Shown here: positions 39,140 to 53,544 of the stretch, one piece after another
Layout: each line of letters begins with the position of its first letter
How positions within the stretch are numbered: position 1 is the stretch's first letter
From: Scylla paramamosain
Taxonomy: Eukaryota > Arthropoda > Malacostraca > Decapoda > Portunidae
Assembly (NCBI RefSeq): GCF_035594125.1
Contig: NC_087186.1
Coordinates: 2,434,728 to 2,498,727 of the forward strand
Reading direction: 5' to 3'
DNA length: 64,000 nt
Program-made: the position numbers and the translations under genes
The notes under the pieces: generated by a model
The model's database searches: none
Seen by the model: the letters and a program-made list of their open reading frames with translations, nothing else
What the model was told of the DNA's origin: nothing

Positions 39140-39715
39140 AAAACAGTCAGCTAAATTGTCACACAATAATTCTAAGTATCTGTTACCATTAATAGTAGTG
39201 CCCTTCTCTAAGAAAAACAAATTTTCTTGCTCGATGATGGGAGAAAGCACCACACACCATTACAGTTTCAGGATGTTTCACCATTTCTTAAATGTACCAT
39301 AGGTCATATCTGTCAGCTCCCATCGGTCTTCTGACTCATCTACTGCCTGTGCCTGTGACTATGAACATCAACTCATCAGACCACAGAACAGCATGCATCT
39401 TTTCCATGGACAGGGCACTGAATTTTTTTACAAAAGCTATACAAGCATTTTCTTGAGTCTTTCAACCTCAACTTCTTAGCGGTGCAGTGCAAAAGTAAAT
39501 TTAAAGCTTTGCTGATGTAATGGTTCACTGTCCTCACAAACACATTTTCAAACAACTGATAACTTCCTTTTATCTCCCTAAATGAGAGCCCTGATGCTCC
39601 ACTCAGCTGCCTCCTACTCATTCTCAATGTCTTCTCAAACACTTTACGTGGTTTTCCTGGCAGCTTTTGCTCCAAGGGTATGGTAGCAAAGTTTGGCTAC
39701 CAAGGTCTTTCAGCC
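39140..39715 (-). pseudogene. Tc1/mariner-like transposase remnant
   Basis: Minus-strand order: GKPRKVFEKTLRMSRRQL (39650, the GRPRK linker and second HTH), SFREIKGSYQLF and VRTVNHYISKA, VLWSDELMF (39385, first catalytic Asp), VKHPETVMVCGAFS (39295), then after a one-base shift TTINGNRYLELLCDNL (39205). The second Asp block (Q.DN.P.H) and beyond are missing. Stops occur near 39350 and 39310. Termini were not identified. Confidence 0.82.
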
Positions 39716-41458
39716 ATCATCACACACTTCTCTCTATGATGCCCGTCTCATGCCTTAATGCAGAATCTAACCTTAAGAAGATACACAACAGAATTGAGTC
39801 TCCTTAGATAGGTTGGGCTTACACCCCATTGCCACACAGAAAGACATAATGAAACAAAATGAGAGTGCACAAAATCAGCTCAACTGCAGGTGGAGGCAAT
39901 GATAGGCAAGTAACACCTCCCACTGCTTATAGATCACTAACTCCTCTCAACAATTTACTCCCAAGAAGCTGATGTATGGGTGAGTTGTCATGTTGGCTCT
40001 TATTCAAATTCCTTTCATAAAAAAATAATGATAAGATGTTAGATCCCCATCCACATCACCGTATCACACAGACAGGCTAAATTAATGACCAAGGGGTGTA
40101 CAGTACCTCAAAAGTGTATCCTCACTCAAGGATAGATAGTTCCAAAAACATATGCTGTGGATCATGCAGGTGGTTTCGACAAGGTTGGTAAGCATGTGTT
40201 ATCGACATCCAAGGTTGCTAATAATGGTTTGTAATATCACTTGCCCTGTGTGTGTAAGGTTACCAATATATGCCAAGAATGTTATATCATAACATATAAA
40301 ACAATATCAGTACAATATTAGGCTGCTGTATTGATTATATCCTATTCTATAGATCATCATTAAAACAAACAAGGTCTGATTTGCCATACACTATTATATG
40401 AACTGTCAGTGACTGCAATGAACAAGCCAGTGTAATTCAGAAGTCTCCCAGTTCAGTAGTTCCATTACAGCACTAGTTACTGTTCAATTATTTCAACTCA
40501 AGTGTGTCCAAGTCAAAATGGTAATCCTCCTACCTAGAATCACCAGTCACAATGGAGACTTCAAAAGAAATATGACAATTCATGATCTTTTTTCACCTGG
40601 AGGCCTACAGTAATGCTAATGTTGACAGAAAGGTTAGTGTTTCAAAACAAATCATTGCTTTCTGGATATGACAACATGAGGAAACTGGCGAGATAAACAA
40701 CCAACCTCAGGGTGGTTGTCCATGCTGCACATCTGCACACCAGGATGAAGTTTGTGAATATAATACAGATGTTGATGCTGAGAATTATATATATGGTTTA
40801 TATACTACTTAATGAAAGATGTATTTTATGCAAGATACAAAGTGGACATTATGAAAACCATCATAATGCAATATATGATCATTAATTATTGTTACATAGG
40901 TGGCCAGAGAGAGTCAATATTAATGTAAGTAATGTATGTGTGCTATCAAGTATTTATTTTGTAAATGAAGCATGAAGTGTTATTGGGAATGTCTAAGTGT
41001 GTATGAGTGTGTGTGAAGGAGTTTAGCTGGGCAGGCTAACAGCTGAATATTGGTGAGAGATTAGCACAGGGTACAGCATCCTGCAGAGTCCCATGAGCCC
41101 ACAGAGTGATGCCAGTTGCCACCAGGAAATCAGTGAGAGAAGACCTTCCCCCTCATCACCTAATATCTCATTGGGCCTGTCCTCACAAGTGCGTAATACT
41201 GTTTGTACACCTGACTGTGTGCCCAAACTGAACTTGCAGAGCATGATTGTGTTCTCATATACACTCACACCTCAGTACTACATACCTCGATTAAATGGAT
41301 TTCAGAAGTGGACAAAATCTGGAGCAGCAGACTATATTTTAAAAATCCTGTGTGCTATGGGTAGAGTTGGAGCAACACTGGACACGAGCCACTGCTTAGA
41401 GAACTGACCAGTTGTTGCAGGTGATCATTTTGTTTACATCAGTGTAACAACACACCAA
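39716..41458. other. Unassigned sequence
   Basis: No recognisable coding exon, RNA or repeat family. Frames 41023-41268 and 41093-41407 have no domain and overlap on opposite strands. Confidence 0.4.
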
Positions 41459-43486
41459 ACACTGTTAATAGATTTAGGAGAAAAACAGTGACCATCTACC
41501 ACAGCAGCAATAGAACAGTCAGAAAGGAAACTTGAGATGAAGTTACAAAGAGAAGGATAAAACCCATAGGAGGCTAGTTTGGAAATCAAAGCTTTGTAAC
41601 AGATTCTATCTAAAGTTTTTGATATGTCTAAGGCAACATCAAAAGTTTCACCAAAATCTCTAAAAGAGGATGACCAAGATTTAGTAAGGAAAGCCAGAAG
41701 ATCACCAATAGAGTGGCCATGATGGAACCCATACTGGCGATCATATAGAAAGTTATGAAGAAATAGATGCTTAAGAACCTTCCTGTTGAGAATAAATTCA
41801 AAAACTTTAGACAGGCAGGAAATCAAAGCAATAGGACAGTAGTATGAGGGATTATAAAGGTCACCCTTTTTAGAAACAGGGTGAATGTAGGCAAACTTCC
41901 AGCAAGAAGGAAAGATAGATGTTGACAGACAGACTTGAAAGAGTTTGACTAGGTAAGGTGCAAGCACTGAGGCACAGTTTCAGAGAACAATAGGAGGGAC
42001 CTCATCAGGTCCATAAGTCTTCCAAGTGTTTAGGCCAACAAGGGCATGGAAAACATCATTGTGAAGAATTTTGATAGGTAGCATAAAGTAGTCAGAGGGT
42101 GGAGGAGAGGGAGGAACAAGCACTGAATCGTTCAAGATAAGAGTTTTTTAGCAAAGGTTTGAGCAAAGGGTTCAGCTTTAGAGATAGATGTGATAGCAGT
42201 GGTGCCATCTGGTTGAAATAAAGGAGGGAAAGAAGAAGAAACAAAGTTATTGGGGATGTTTTTGGCTAGGTACCAGAAGTCACTAGGGGAGTCAGATCTT
42301 GAAAGATTTTGACATCTTCTATTAATGAATGAGTTTTTGGCTAGTTGGAGAACAGACTTGGCATGGTTCCAGGCAGAAATATAAACTGCATGAGATTCTG
42401 GTGATGGAAGGCTCAAGTACCTTTTCTGGGCCCTCTATCATGTATAGCATGAAAACAAACTGTTAAACCAAGGTTTGGAAGGTTTAGGTCAAGAAATGTG
42501 AGGAATGCATGCCTTCATGTCAGACACTATCACCTCTGTTATGCCCTCAGCACACAGAGATGGAAGCAGTATTCATTCCAAGAATTAACAAAATACCTCC
42601 TGAGGTCCCCCCAACTAGCAGAGGCAAGAAAAATGCCAGAGGCATCTCTGCTTAGGGGGATCCTGAGGAGGAACTGGAGCAATAGAACAAGATACAGATA
42701 TGAGATTGTGATGGGAGGAGTCCAATGGAGAAGAGAGGGTAGCAGCAAAAACAGAAGGATTAGACCTGGTTAGGAAAAAGTCAAGAATGTTAGGCATATC
42801 TCCATGGCAGTCAGGAATACGAGTAGGGTTTTGCACCTATTGCTCTAGGTCATGGAGGGCAGCAAAGTTGAAGGCTAATTCATCAGGATGGTCAGTGAAA
42901 GGAGAGGAAAGCCAAAGCTGGTGGTGAACATTGAAGTCTCCAAGAATGGACATCTCTGCAAAAGGGAAGAGAGTCAGAATGTGCTCCACTTTGGAAGTTA
43001 AATAATCAAAGAATTTCTTATAGTCAGTGGAGTTAGGTGAGAGGTATACAGCACAGATAAATTTAGTTTGAGAGTGACTCTATAGTCATAGCCAGATGGT
43101 GGAAAACTCGGAAGATTCAAGAGCATGGGCATGAAATCAGTTTAAGTTGTTGTGCACATTAATGCAGCACCCAGCTTTGGATTGAAAATGAAGACAGAGG
43201 AAGTAGAAGGAAACAGAAAAAGGGGCTACTGTCAATTGCCCCAGACACCTCTGTTTCAGTGAGGAAAATAAGATGAGGTTTAGTAGAGGGGAGGTGGTGT
43301 TCTACAGATTGAAAATTAGATCTAAGACTGTGAATGTTGCAGAAGTTAAAGAAGAAGTTGAGGGGGGTGTCAAGACACTTAGGGTCAATACCAGAAAAGC
43401 AGTTCAACCTGAGGACATTTGTGGTCCCCTCCCCAAATGGGGACTCTGAAGTATAATAATTTTGAATTTTGAATGAAGGGTGTGTT
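41459..43486 (-). mobile_element. Jockey-like non-LTR retrotransposon, copy E (3' truncated)
   Basis: Minus strand. The 5' portion (43486 downwards) includes the endonuclease with GDFNVHH (near 42930) and SSHHN in place of SSDHN. The RT runs from KTYGPDEVPP to SPKSIN at 41459, where homology ends before the GVPQG and YADD blocks. The start codon region is deleted (about 20 bp near 43450). Truncation at the 3' end is not expected from target-primed reverse transcription and implies a later deletion or rearrangement. Confidence 0.9.
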
Positions 43487-47051
<3,565 letters not shown>

Positions 47052-47584
47052 CATTAAATTATTGTACAGTTTTTTATGGGACTAGCTAAAATTTTCTTTT
47101 ACACTAAACTGTGACATTTTGTTCTCTCTTGTGTATTGGTATCAACTTGCTAGGTTATATGGAGAAGTGGTAACTTAAATAATAACATACTAGGCTTCAC
47201 AAGATTCATTGTAATGTAATGCTTCAAGACTTGCCTGCCTCCCACTCACTTCTCTCTCTCCTTCCCTTCTTTCATTCTTTCTCCTTCTCTTTCCTTTTTC
47301 TCCTTGTTAAAGCACTCCACATCACAAAAAATACATATAAATCATATATGTCAGCATATAAGATGACTTTCTGATAAGATGACCACCAAATTTCCATCTG
47401 AATTTAATGGTCTTAGCTGATATCGGTGGTATAAGATGACACCCAAACTACCAAATCATCTGTGGTGAAATTTAGGTCAGTGAGCACCAGACAACTGAGA
47501 CAATGATATACCAGTACAATGAATAAAATATCTTGAAAGTATTACCAGTAATAAGGTACCATCATCTTCAAGCATAAAACTATG

Positions 47585-48720
47585 TAATGTCTCCCCCCCT
47601 CCATCACTCGAAAGCCAGGTTATTATTATTTTTTTTTTTTCTAACTAGTTGGTAAGGAAATATCTAAACTCACTGATTTATGGTCTTTATTTTTCCTTCA
47701 TTTGTGGTAGCATTAATACTAATTCACACGTCATTTATATTACATGAGGTAACATAAAGTATCTTTTCAGTAGTGTTGAAGATTTCACTACAGTAGCATA
47801 AATACTGGCCGAACTAATCACTTGACGCACCTCACACATTCACCAACAATAATAATGGGCATTAGTGTTTGGGTATTACATGGGTATACAGCCTCATTCA
47901 CCTGGTGAAGGTGGTATTATTCACGCACGTGACTCAAAAAATAATTCACTGGTGTTTACATAAGAATAAACAATCTCCTTACTACATTTTCCTATAGCCC
48001 TGATATAACACAGCCTAATCAGCATTCCAAGGACCGAACCAGGTGGTTATGTCCCCGTATGATAATGAGAAATACTGCATAACCTCAATAATCTGTGAAC
48101 TAAACACCCCGTTCTCACACTATTAAGTATACCTAACCAAACACACACAAGGGACACACAGACAGACTTTTCCTTTACTTCCACTGGCTTCCCTGTAGTG
48201 TAAGCAAGCCAAGAACTCTCTGAGTGATGTACTGATAAGAAAATATATCTACAAATATGAATAGTAATTACTTCAAACTTAGAGCAATGTACCTGTAGTG
48301 TAAGCAAGCCAAGACCTCTCTGAGCGTGAGTCAGGCCGGTGTCTCCTCATGCCACGAATCTCCCCCCCACCCCTCCGTAGTTTTCAGATTCTTCCTCAAG
48401 GTAATTTGCAAATGATTGGTTTCAACCGTATAATAAACGTTTACATTACTTTACTCATATCATGACCTGGTGTATTTGTGTATTTGAAATCCTAGGCACA
48501 AGCTAATGCCTTGTATGAAAATAATGCCTTTATTCATAAAAAAAAATTGATTCCCCATTTCCTGCAGGCGCCAACATGTTGTCAGTCTGTTTGTATGTCT
48601 CGGTGATGTATGCATGATGTAATAACAACTAAATCTTACCAATAATTTTTATATTAACTTAATTCTACTCATATTAACCTAATACTACTTATATTAGCTT
48701 AATATTGTCCCAGCACTACA
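47585..48720. other. Block of repeat B copy 2 missing from copy 1
   Basis: Lies between the AAGCATAAAACTATG and AAACCTAAAATAAAATTCCC landmarks. It contains a 35-bp direct repeat (CCTGTAGTGTAAGCAAGCCA) at 48192 and 48292, period 100 bp. No coding domain seen. Confidence 0.5.
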
Positions 48721-48877
48721 ACTAAACCTAAAATAAAATTCCCATTAGGTGTTTTTGTCAATTTACGAGAAAGAAAAAAAAAAGGATGTGCAGCACGATC
48801 AGTTTTTCTAAACATAAACAGACTCTTGCCTTGCATCGCTTGCATGTGTCAGGTTGTCGGCTGTAATCTTCTATATA

Positions 48878-50572
48878 CAGGAATTTCTCGAATTATGCAA
48901 GGGATATGCTCCTGAAGGGATTGTGTAATGTAAAAATCGCATAAAGTGAACATGTTTACTGAACTGTATGTTGGTTTGTACTGTACTAAACTGTACAGTA
49001 CATACCAAGTCTGGAGGATTGCATTCAGCTGACATTAAGTTGAAAGATATGAGTTGCAGGATATCCAACAAACTTATAAAGAAGTTATATTTTATTATTG
49101 CTTAGTTGTACATGTTTATATTAAGCTGTACCATTACATAGCTTTGTATTGATTATTTCAGTCACTGGGTAGCTCTGCCTCTGACTCTGCCTCTGCCTCA
49201 CGCTCACTGAACTACTCTGTATCAGACTCCACCTCCATGTTGGGTGTGTTGGGTGCATCTGGGTGTCTGAATCCATGACTGGCTTGGGTTTGTCTGCTTG
49301 AAAGAATGCTGTTATAGATTGTTGTTTCTTTTTGTGTTGCTTTTCCTTCAGCAACACTTCATAGCAGGCAATTTTGCTCATCACTCCTCTGGTAATTGCA
49401 GTGCTTCTCTCCACATTTGGATAATTTTCTTCTATGATTTTCAATGCTTTTCTCAACAAGTCCATACGTTGGGACAAGTTTGTGGCTGTCAAGGTTTGCT
49501 GAGGTTGTTCTTCTGATGCTGCTGTTGCTGCCTCCTCCATGAGCTGCACTCGCTCTCTCTCCATCTATCTCTATCTTTCTATCACCTTCAGCATTGGCTC
49601 CCCAGGAGCAGCATCAGCCAGTCCTTTGATGCCGTGAATCCCGGTGCTGTAACTTCTTCTGTGGAGATGTAGGTTTGATTAGGTAGTTTCTTCCAATATA
49701 GGCCAGTCTCATCGATGTTGAATACTTGCTTGGGAGAATATTCACCTTCTTTAGCACAGCAAGGTATTCCTATGCAGCTCGAGAATCTGCTGACGCTGCT
49801 TCCTCCAGCATCTTCAGATTATGAAAGCCGTACCTTTTCTGGAAGTTGGCAAACCAGCCAAAACTGGCGCTGAAAGGTTTCTTATCTTCTGCTTCCAAAT
49901 TGTTAAAGACTGATTTTGCCTTGGCCTGAATTAAGTTGAAGTTTATGGGTAGGTGTGTCTTGTTTTGATGGTCTATCCATGTGGCTAACATTTTCTCCAT
50001 ACACCACATCTCTACAGGATGAGCATATGAAGATTTACAACCATTAATTGAAGTTCCTGCTTTAGCACTGGCACAAATTTTATAAGTGTTACTCCTTATG
50101 CTCCTAATTGTGCTCTCGTTCAACTTCAATGTGTTCACAATCACTGAAGTTTTCAGCCCCTAATCAATTTTCTCCAGGACTTCTAACTTTTGCTCTAGGG
50201 TTAAGGTCTTCCTAGATCTCTTCAGTGTACTGCCACTTGCTACAGAAGTTGAAGGGTGCTTGGAACCCATGGTAAAAACTGCAGTAAGGCACTGAGAGAG
50301 GAGAACGGAAAGAGATGTTAACACTAGCGGTGCACAGGTAACAATGAGCTTGAAGCAACACATGAAGGGACAGCATGATGGGGATACACATGGAGAACAC
50401 CTGGTGACATCTGGTGACTACATCACAGAACTAAACCAGCTGTGCAACTTGATTTTCTTGACATCGTGTTATTCTAAATAATCTGTGTAATATGAAAAAA
50501 AATTACTATTTTTTTTCCTCGTGTTATTCCAAAATCGCATATTCTAAACACGCATAAATCAAGAAATCCCTG
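48878..50572 (-). mobile_element. Tigger/pogo transposon, internally deleted, 1695 bp
   Basis: Ends CAGGAATTTCTCGAATTATG and, inverted, CAGGGATTTCTTGATTTATG, flanked by TA (48876-48877 and 50573-50574). It interrupts repeat B between ATCTTCTA and TCATGTTTCTTTTGATT; copy 1 is uninterrupted there. It carries a minus-strand transposase pseudogene from which most of the DDE core is deleted. Confidence 0.94.
49121..50270 (-). pseudogene. Tigger (jerky-like) transposase, catalytic core deleted
   Basis: N-terminus from 50270: MGSKHPSTS, then SRKTLTLEQKLEVLEKID (CENP-B N-terminal HTH), a premature stop near 50160, GLKTSVIVNTLKLNESTIRSI, and 50144-49770 covering the second HTH domain (CENPB_HTH: PVEMWCMEKMLATWI and FSASFGWFANFQKRYGF). 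A broken stretch (KKVNILPSKYSTSM) marks the start of the DDE domain. The frame then jumps to 49564-49121, a C-terminal region with NLSQRMDLLRKALKIIEENYP. The catalytic Asp residues are missing. The length of deleted protein, perhaps 200 residues, is an estimate from family layout. Confidence 0.88.
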
Positions 50573-50960
50573 TATCATGTTTCTTTTGATTGGATACACC
50601 AACATTCTTGAATTTTCCTTTTTTTTTTTTCAATACATGGACTTTGTCCCTATACAACATTGCAAACTGGAGAGATTCATCTTCTCCCCAGTCTGTTTTA
50701 CTCTGTTGCTAGGGGCTTCCATGCCTTGAAGACCTTTATACAACTCTTTCTTCAGCTTTGGGGAAAAACTGGGGAATATTCACACAGCCTCCTGCTTTTT
50801 TCACTCATATACAATGCCTGTAGAGGGTTGTAATTGTACTACATTAAATTTTGTTTACACACTTTTCAACAGGAATACATTTCAGTGCCTTGTCTCAAAA
50901 AGGGATTCCTATTTTACTATTTCTCCAAAAGTCGTAATATAAGGTTGTTGTTTATTTATA

Positions 50961-51729
50961 AATGGGACCTCTGTTCTAAAACTTAATTAATTCCTGAATG
51001 CCATTCAAAATCCAAAATGTACGAAAGTCAAAACTATTTTCCCCATAGGAATCAATGTAAAATGAATTAATCCATTCCCAGACACCAGTTCACCCTGTCT
51101 TAGTGGCTTATGAAAGATGTTCTCACAATCAAGATTGCTGCTTCACAATATCTCCAGCTCACAAATCATTTATCAAGAAAGGATGTATTGAATGAACTTA
51201 GTGACACAGAACTCATCACAAAATATTGTTTAGACTGATCTAGTGAGGGAAGCCTTACATAAGAACAGAAAGAAGCAACCCACATACTGCCAAAATGAAG
51301 GTGATCATAACACTTAGATATCTTGCTGCTGGGAAAAGCTGTTGGAAAAATGCAGTTGTTCAGTACTGATGGCATTGTGGATCGTCGAGAGAGTCATAAG
51401 TGGTTCAGGATTAGTCTTGAGTGCCAAAAACTGTTTGTTTACATTGAGGTTTTTCAATGGGATCACATTTATCTTATTTCAGAGATAGAATTACTGTCTT
51501 ACACTCTGTGTCTCTCCTCCAAATACATAAAAACAAAGTAGATATTTACAGCAACTATATATTAGTAAAAAAACAGTAGGTTTTGTTTTGTCTTTTAATA
51601 TTTGAAATCAAGTAAATTTGTTCTAGAATTGAACTATAGTACCACAACCTAAATAATAATGAGTTCAAAATTTTGTTCAAAAACTTTATCATTCAAAAAG
51701 GGAGGCATTCAGTAACTGAGGTTCCACTG
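50961..51729. mobile_element. TA-target MITE with GGAACCTC-type ends, about 769 bp
   Basis: Right end, inverted, CAGTGGAACCTCAGTTACTG; left end AATGGGACCTCTGTTCTAAA (first bases decayed), with TA on both sides (50959-50960 and 51730-51731). Subterminal TTGTTC/GAACAA words recur. It lies inside repeat B copy 2. The end sequence is common to a Tc1/mariner/pogo-group MITE type. No transposase frame is present. Confidence 0.78.
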
Positions 51730-51847
51730 TATGTTGTGTATAACTTAAATGTATTTTTTTTTTTGTATATGACATAGGATGACCCACTTTTTTGTGTCTT
51801 TTTTTAAAATGATTTCAATGTTGTCTCATAAGCTGAAATATACAGTG

Positions 51848-51874
51848 TACACACACACACACACACACACACAC
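51848..51874. repeat. (CA)n microsatellite, 27 bp
   Basis: Directly abuts the right end of repeat B copy 2. TTAGG-like words (CTAGGTTAGGTCATGCTAGG) follow at 51880-51900. Confidence 0.95.
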
Positions 51875-52169
51875 TGACTAGGTTAGGTCATGCTAGGTTA
51901 GATTAGCATCCAAACAGGAGGGGTCTAGGGGCTAGGATAGGTTAGGGAAATTCAAAATGTTTAGGTAAATTTCCTTAGACTTTTGAATGCCCTTACTTCA
52001 CTTATTATTCATCCCCCTAAAAAAAACTCATGATTCCCCACAGGCCCCCAAGCTTGTTTGAGGAGCTGGGGGATTGGGGTGGAATGGGGGAGACAGATTT
52101 CTTATCAAGAAATACCCACTAAAATATTACAACTAGATCCACATGTAGAATGATCATAAAAAAATATGA

Positions 52170-52482
52170 TGTACAAACTTTATTACCCCTCTGGTGTCTA
52201 ACAATGTCACTGCCTATGCCATATTTGTTTATATCTCACAGCAGGATTGGTCTAAGGACCAGTGTTGGTGGGTCCTAGCAAATATTAAAGTTTTTAAATA
52301 TAAAATATTGCAATCTGATAAGAATATAAATACATTTGAAAGGGCTTCAAGTGTCAGGTGAAACCCTTCACTTCATATTCAGAGCTTAAACCTGCTTATT
52401 TATCTTTTTTTTTTTAATGCCTGCCCAAACTGCGGTACATCTTATAAGCCTATGTGTCTTAAAAGCCATTTAATATGGTACA
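52170..52482 (-). repeat. Repeat A, copy 3 (partial)
   Basis: Collinear with the right part of repeat A copy 1 (ACAAACTTTATTACCCCT, GTCACTGCC, TCTCACA.CAGGATTGG, TTCATATTCA.AGCTTAAA) and ends in AAGCCATTTAATATGGTAC, a diverged terminal repeat. It is uninterrupted at the site where copy 1 holds the CR1-like LINE. Confidence 0.8.
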
Positions 52483-52686
52483 TTATTGTGGCACTGGGGT
52501 TATGTTGGTAACACTGCAAAGTAGAGAAGATAGGCGGTTGCAACACTGAGACTGGTGAGCTAATTTGATGTGGTGATTTTGAAAATGGCTTGTAGTTGTG
52601 AGGCTGTAGGGGTGCTGGTTGGTTGGGGATGCCAGCTAACCAGGGGTGAGCTGAGCCTACATAAAATATTGCAATTGCCGAAAACA

Positions 52687-52970
52687 AGAGATCACCCTGT
52701 TCCTGCCCCATGTCACTGCTGCACAGAGAGAGATCACTTTGTTCCTGCCCCATATCACTGCTGTACAGAGAGATTGCCCTGTTTCTGTCCCATGTCACTG
52801 ATTTACAGAGAGAGATCACCCTGTTCCTGCCCCACATCATTGCTGTGCAGAGAGATCACGCTTTTCCTGCCCCACATCACTGCTGTGCTGAGAGATCACC
52901 TTGTTCTTGCCCCACATCACTGCTGTGCAGAGAGAGTGCACTGTTCATGTCCATGCCACTGTTGTGCTAC
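52687..52970. repeat. Minisatellite, seven units of 40-42 bp
   Basis: Units start at 52687, 52729, 52769, 52811, 52851, 52891 and 52931, each opening AGAGATCACC..GTTCCTGCCC or a variant and ending CACTGCTGTGCAG. The first five spacings alternate 42, 40, 42, 40, 40. Because the unit is not a multiple of three, the open frames on both strands are by-products. Confidence 0.95.
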
Positions 52971-53492
52971 CAGGTGCTCAGTCCTGGCCACCGCAAGAGC
53001 CAGGTGACTCTGTGTAGTGCCCAATTCACCCCAGTGTGATTCACAATTTGTATGGTGTACTTGATATTTGCAGTCTATGATACAAAAGACTGTGGCATGA
53101 TATGAGCGTAAGACAGTGACTTGTGCAGGTTCTGCAGTGTGGTGTGTTGTATTGTGCACTACAGTGCAGTACGAGTGTACTTTCACATTTTTTTTCTTCA
53201 ATTTTTCACATTCATTCATTTTTATTAGCTACACTGAGATCCTCTTTCTTGAAGCCCTCAAAATATTTGGGTTTGTGCCGGCCACCATCTTCCCTGTTGA
53301 TATCACCAACTGCCAGAGTTTATTTTGTATCACTCTCTCATTTCTCCCTTTCAGCCACTTCTGAAGTGGTCCACATCTCATACAAGACCCTACTGTGGAG
53401 AGAGGACTCAAAACTTGGCCCCCCTTCAAAATCAAACCTTGGTACATCCTTGGAGCTGTTGCGATGCACCCAGTTAGCTGGGCTGTGTGTAT

Positions 53493-53498
<6 letters not shown>
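52971..53498. other. Unassigned sequence left of LINE copy F
   Basis: No recognised coding exon or repeat. Frame 53123-53641 runs into (GT)n and LINE sequence and is not a gene. Confidence 0.4.

Positions 53499-53542
<44 letters not shown>
53499..53542. repeat. (GT)n microsatellite, 44 bp, at the 3' border of LINE copy F
   Basis: Directly adjacent to TTTATGTAGG, the inverted 3' end of the LINE. Confidence 0.97.

Positions 53543-53544
<2 letters not shown>

Larger units (their letters stand above)
47345..51845 (+). repeat. Repeat B, copy 2, with nested elements
   Basis: Left end ATATATGTCAGCATATAAGA; right end, inverted, TATATTTCAGCTTATGAGAC (near 51830): imperfect terminal inverted repeats. 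It is collinear with 7750-8600 except for three extra blocks: 47585-48720 (absent from copy 1, either an insertion here or a deletion there), a Tigger at 48878-50572 and a MITE at 50961-51729. Native sequence without the two clear insertions is about 2 kb. No transposase frame recognised in the native part. Confidence 0.8.

Noticed and set aside
41023..41407. Overlapping open frames on opposite strands as a possible small gene
   Set aside because: Neither has a recognisable domain, codon signal or splice context; consistent with chance.
52442..53039. Open frames with repeated Cys/His-like text across 52.7-53.0 kb
   Set aside because: They are by-products of the 40-bp minisatellite, occur in several frames and both strands, and change register with each unit.
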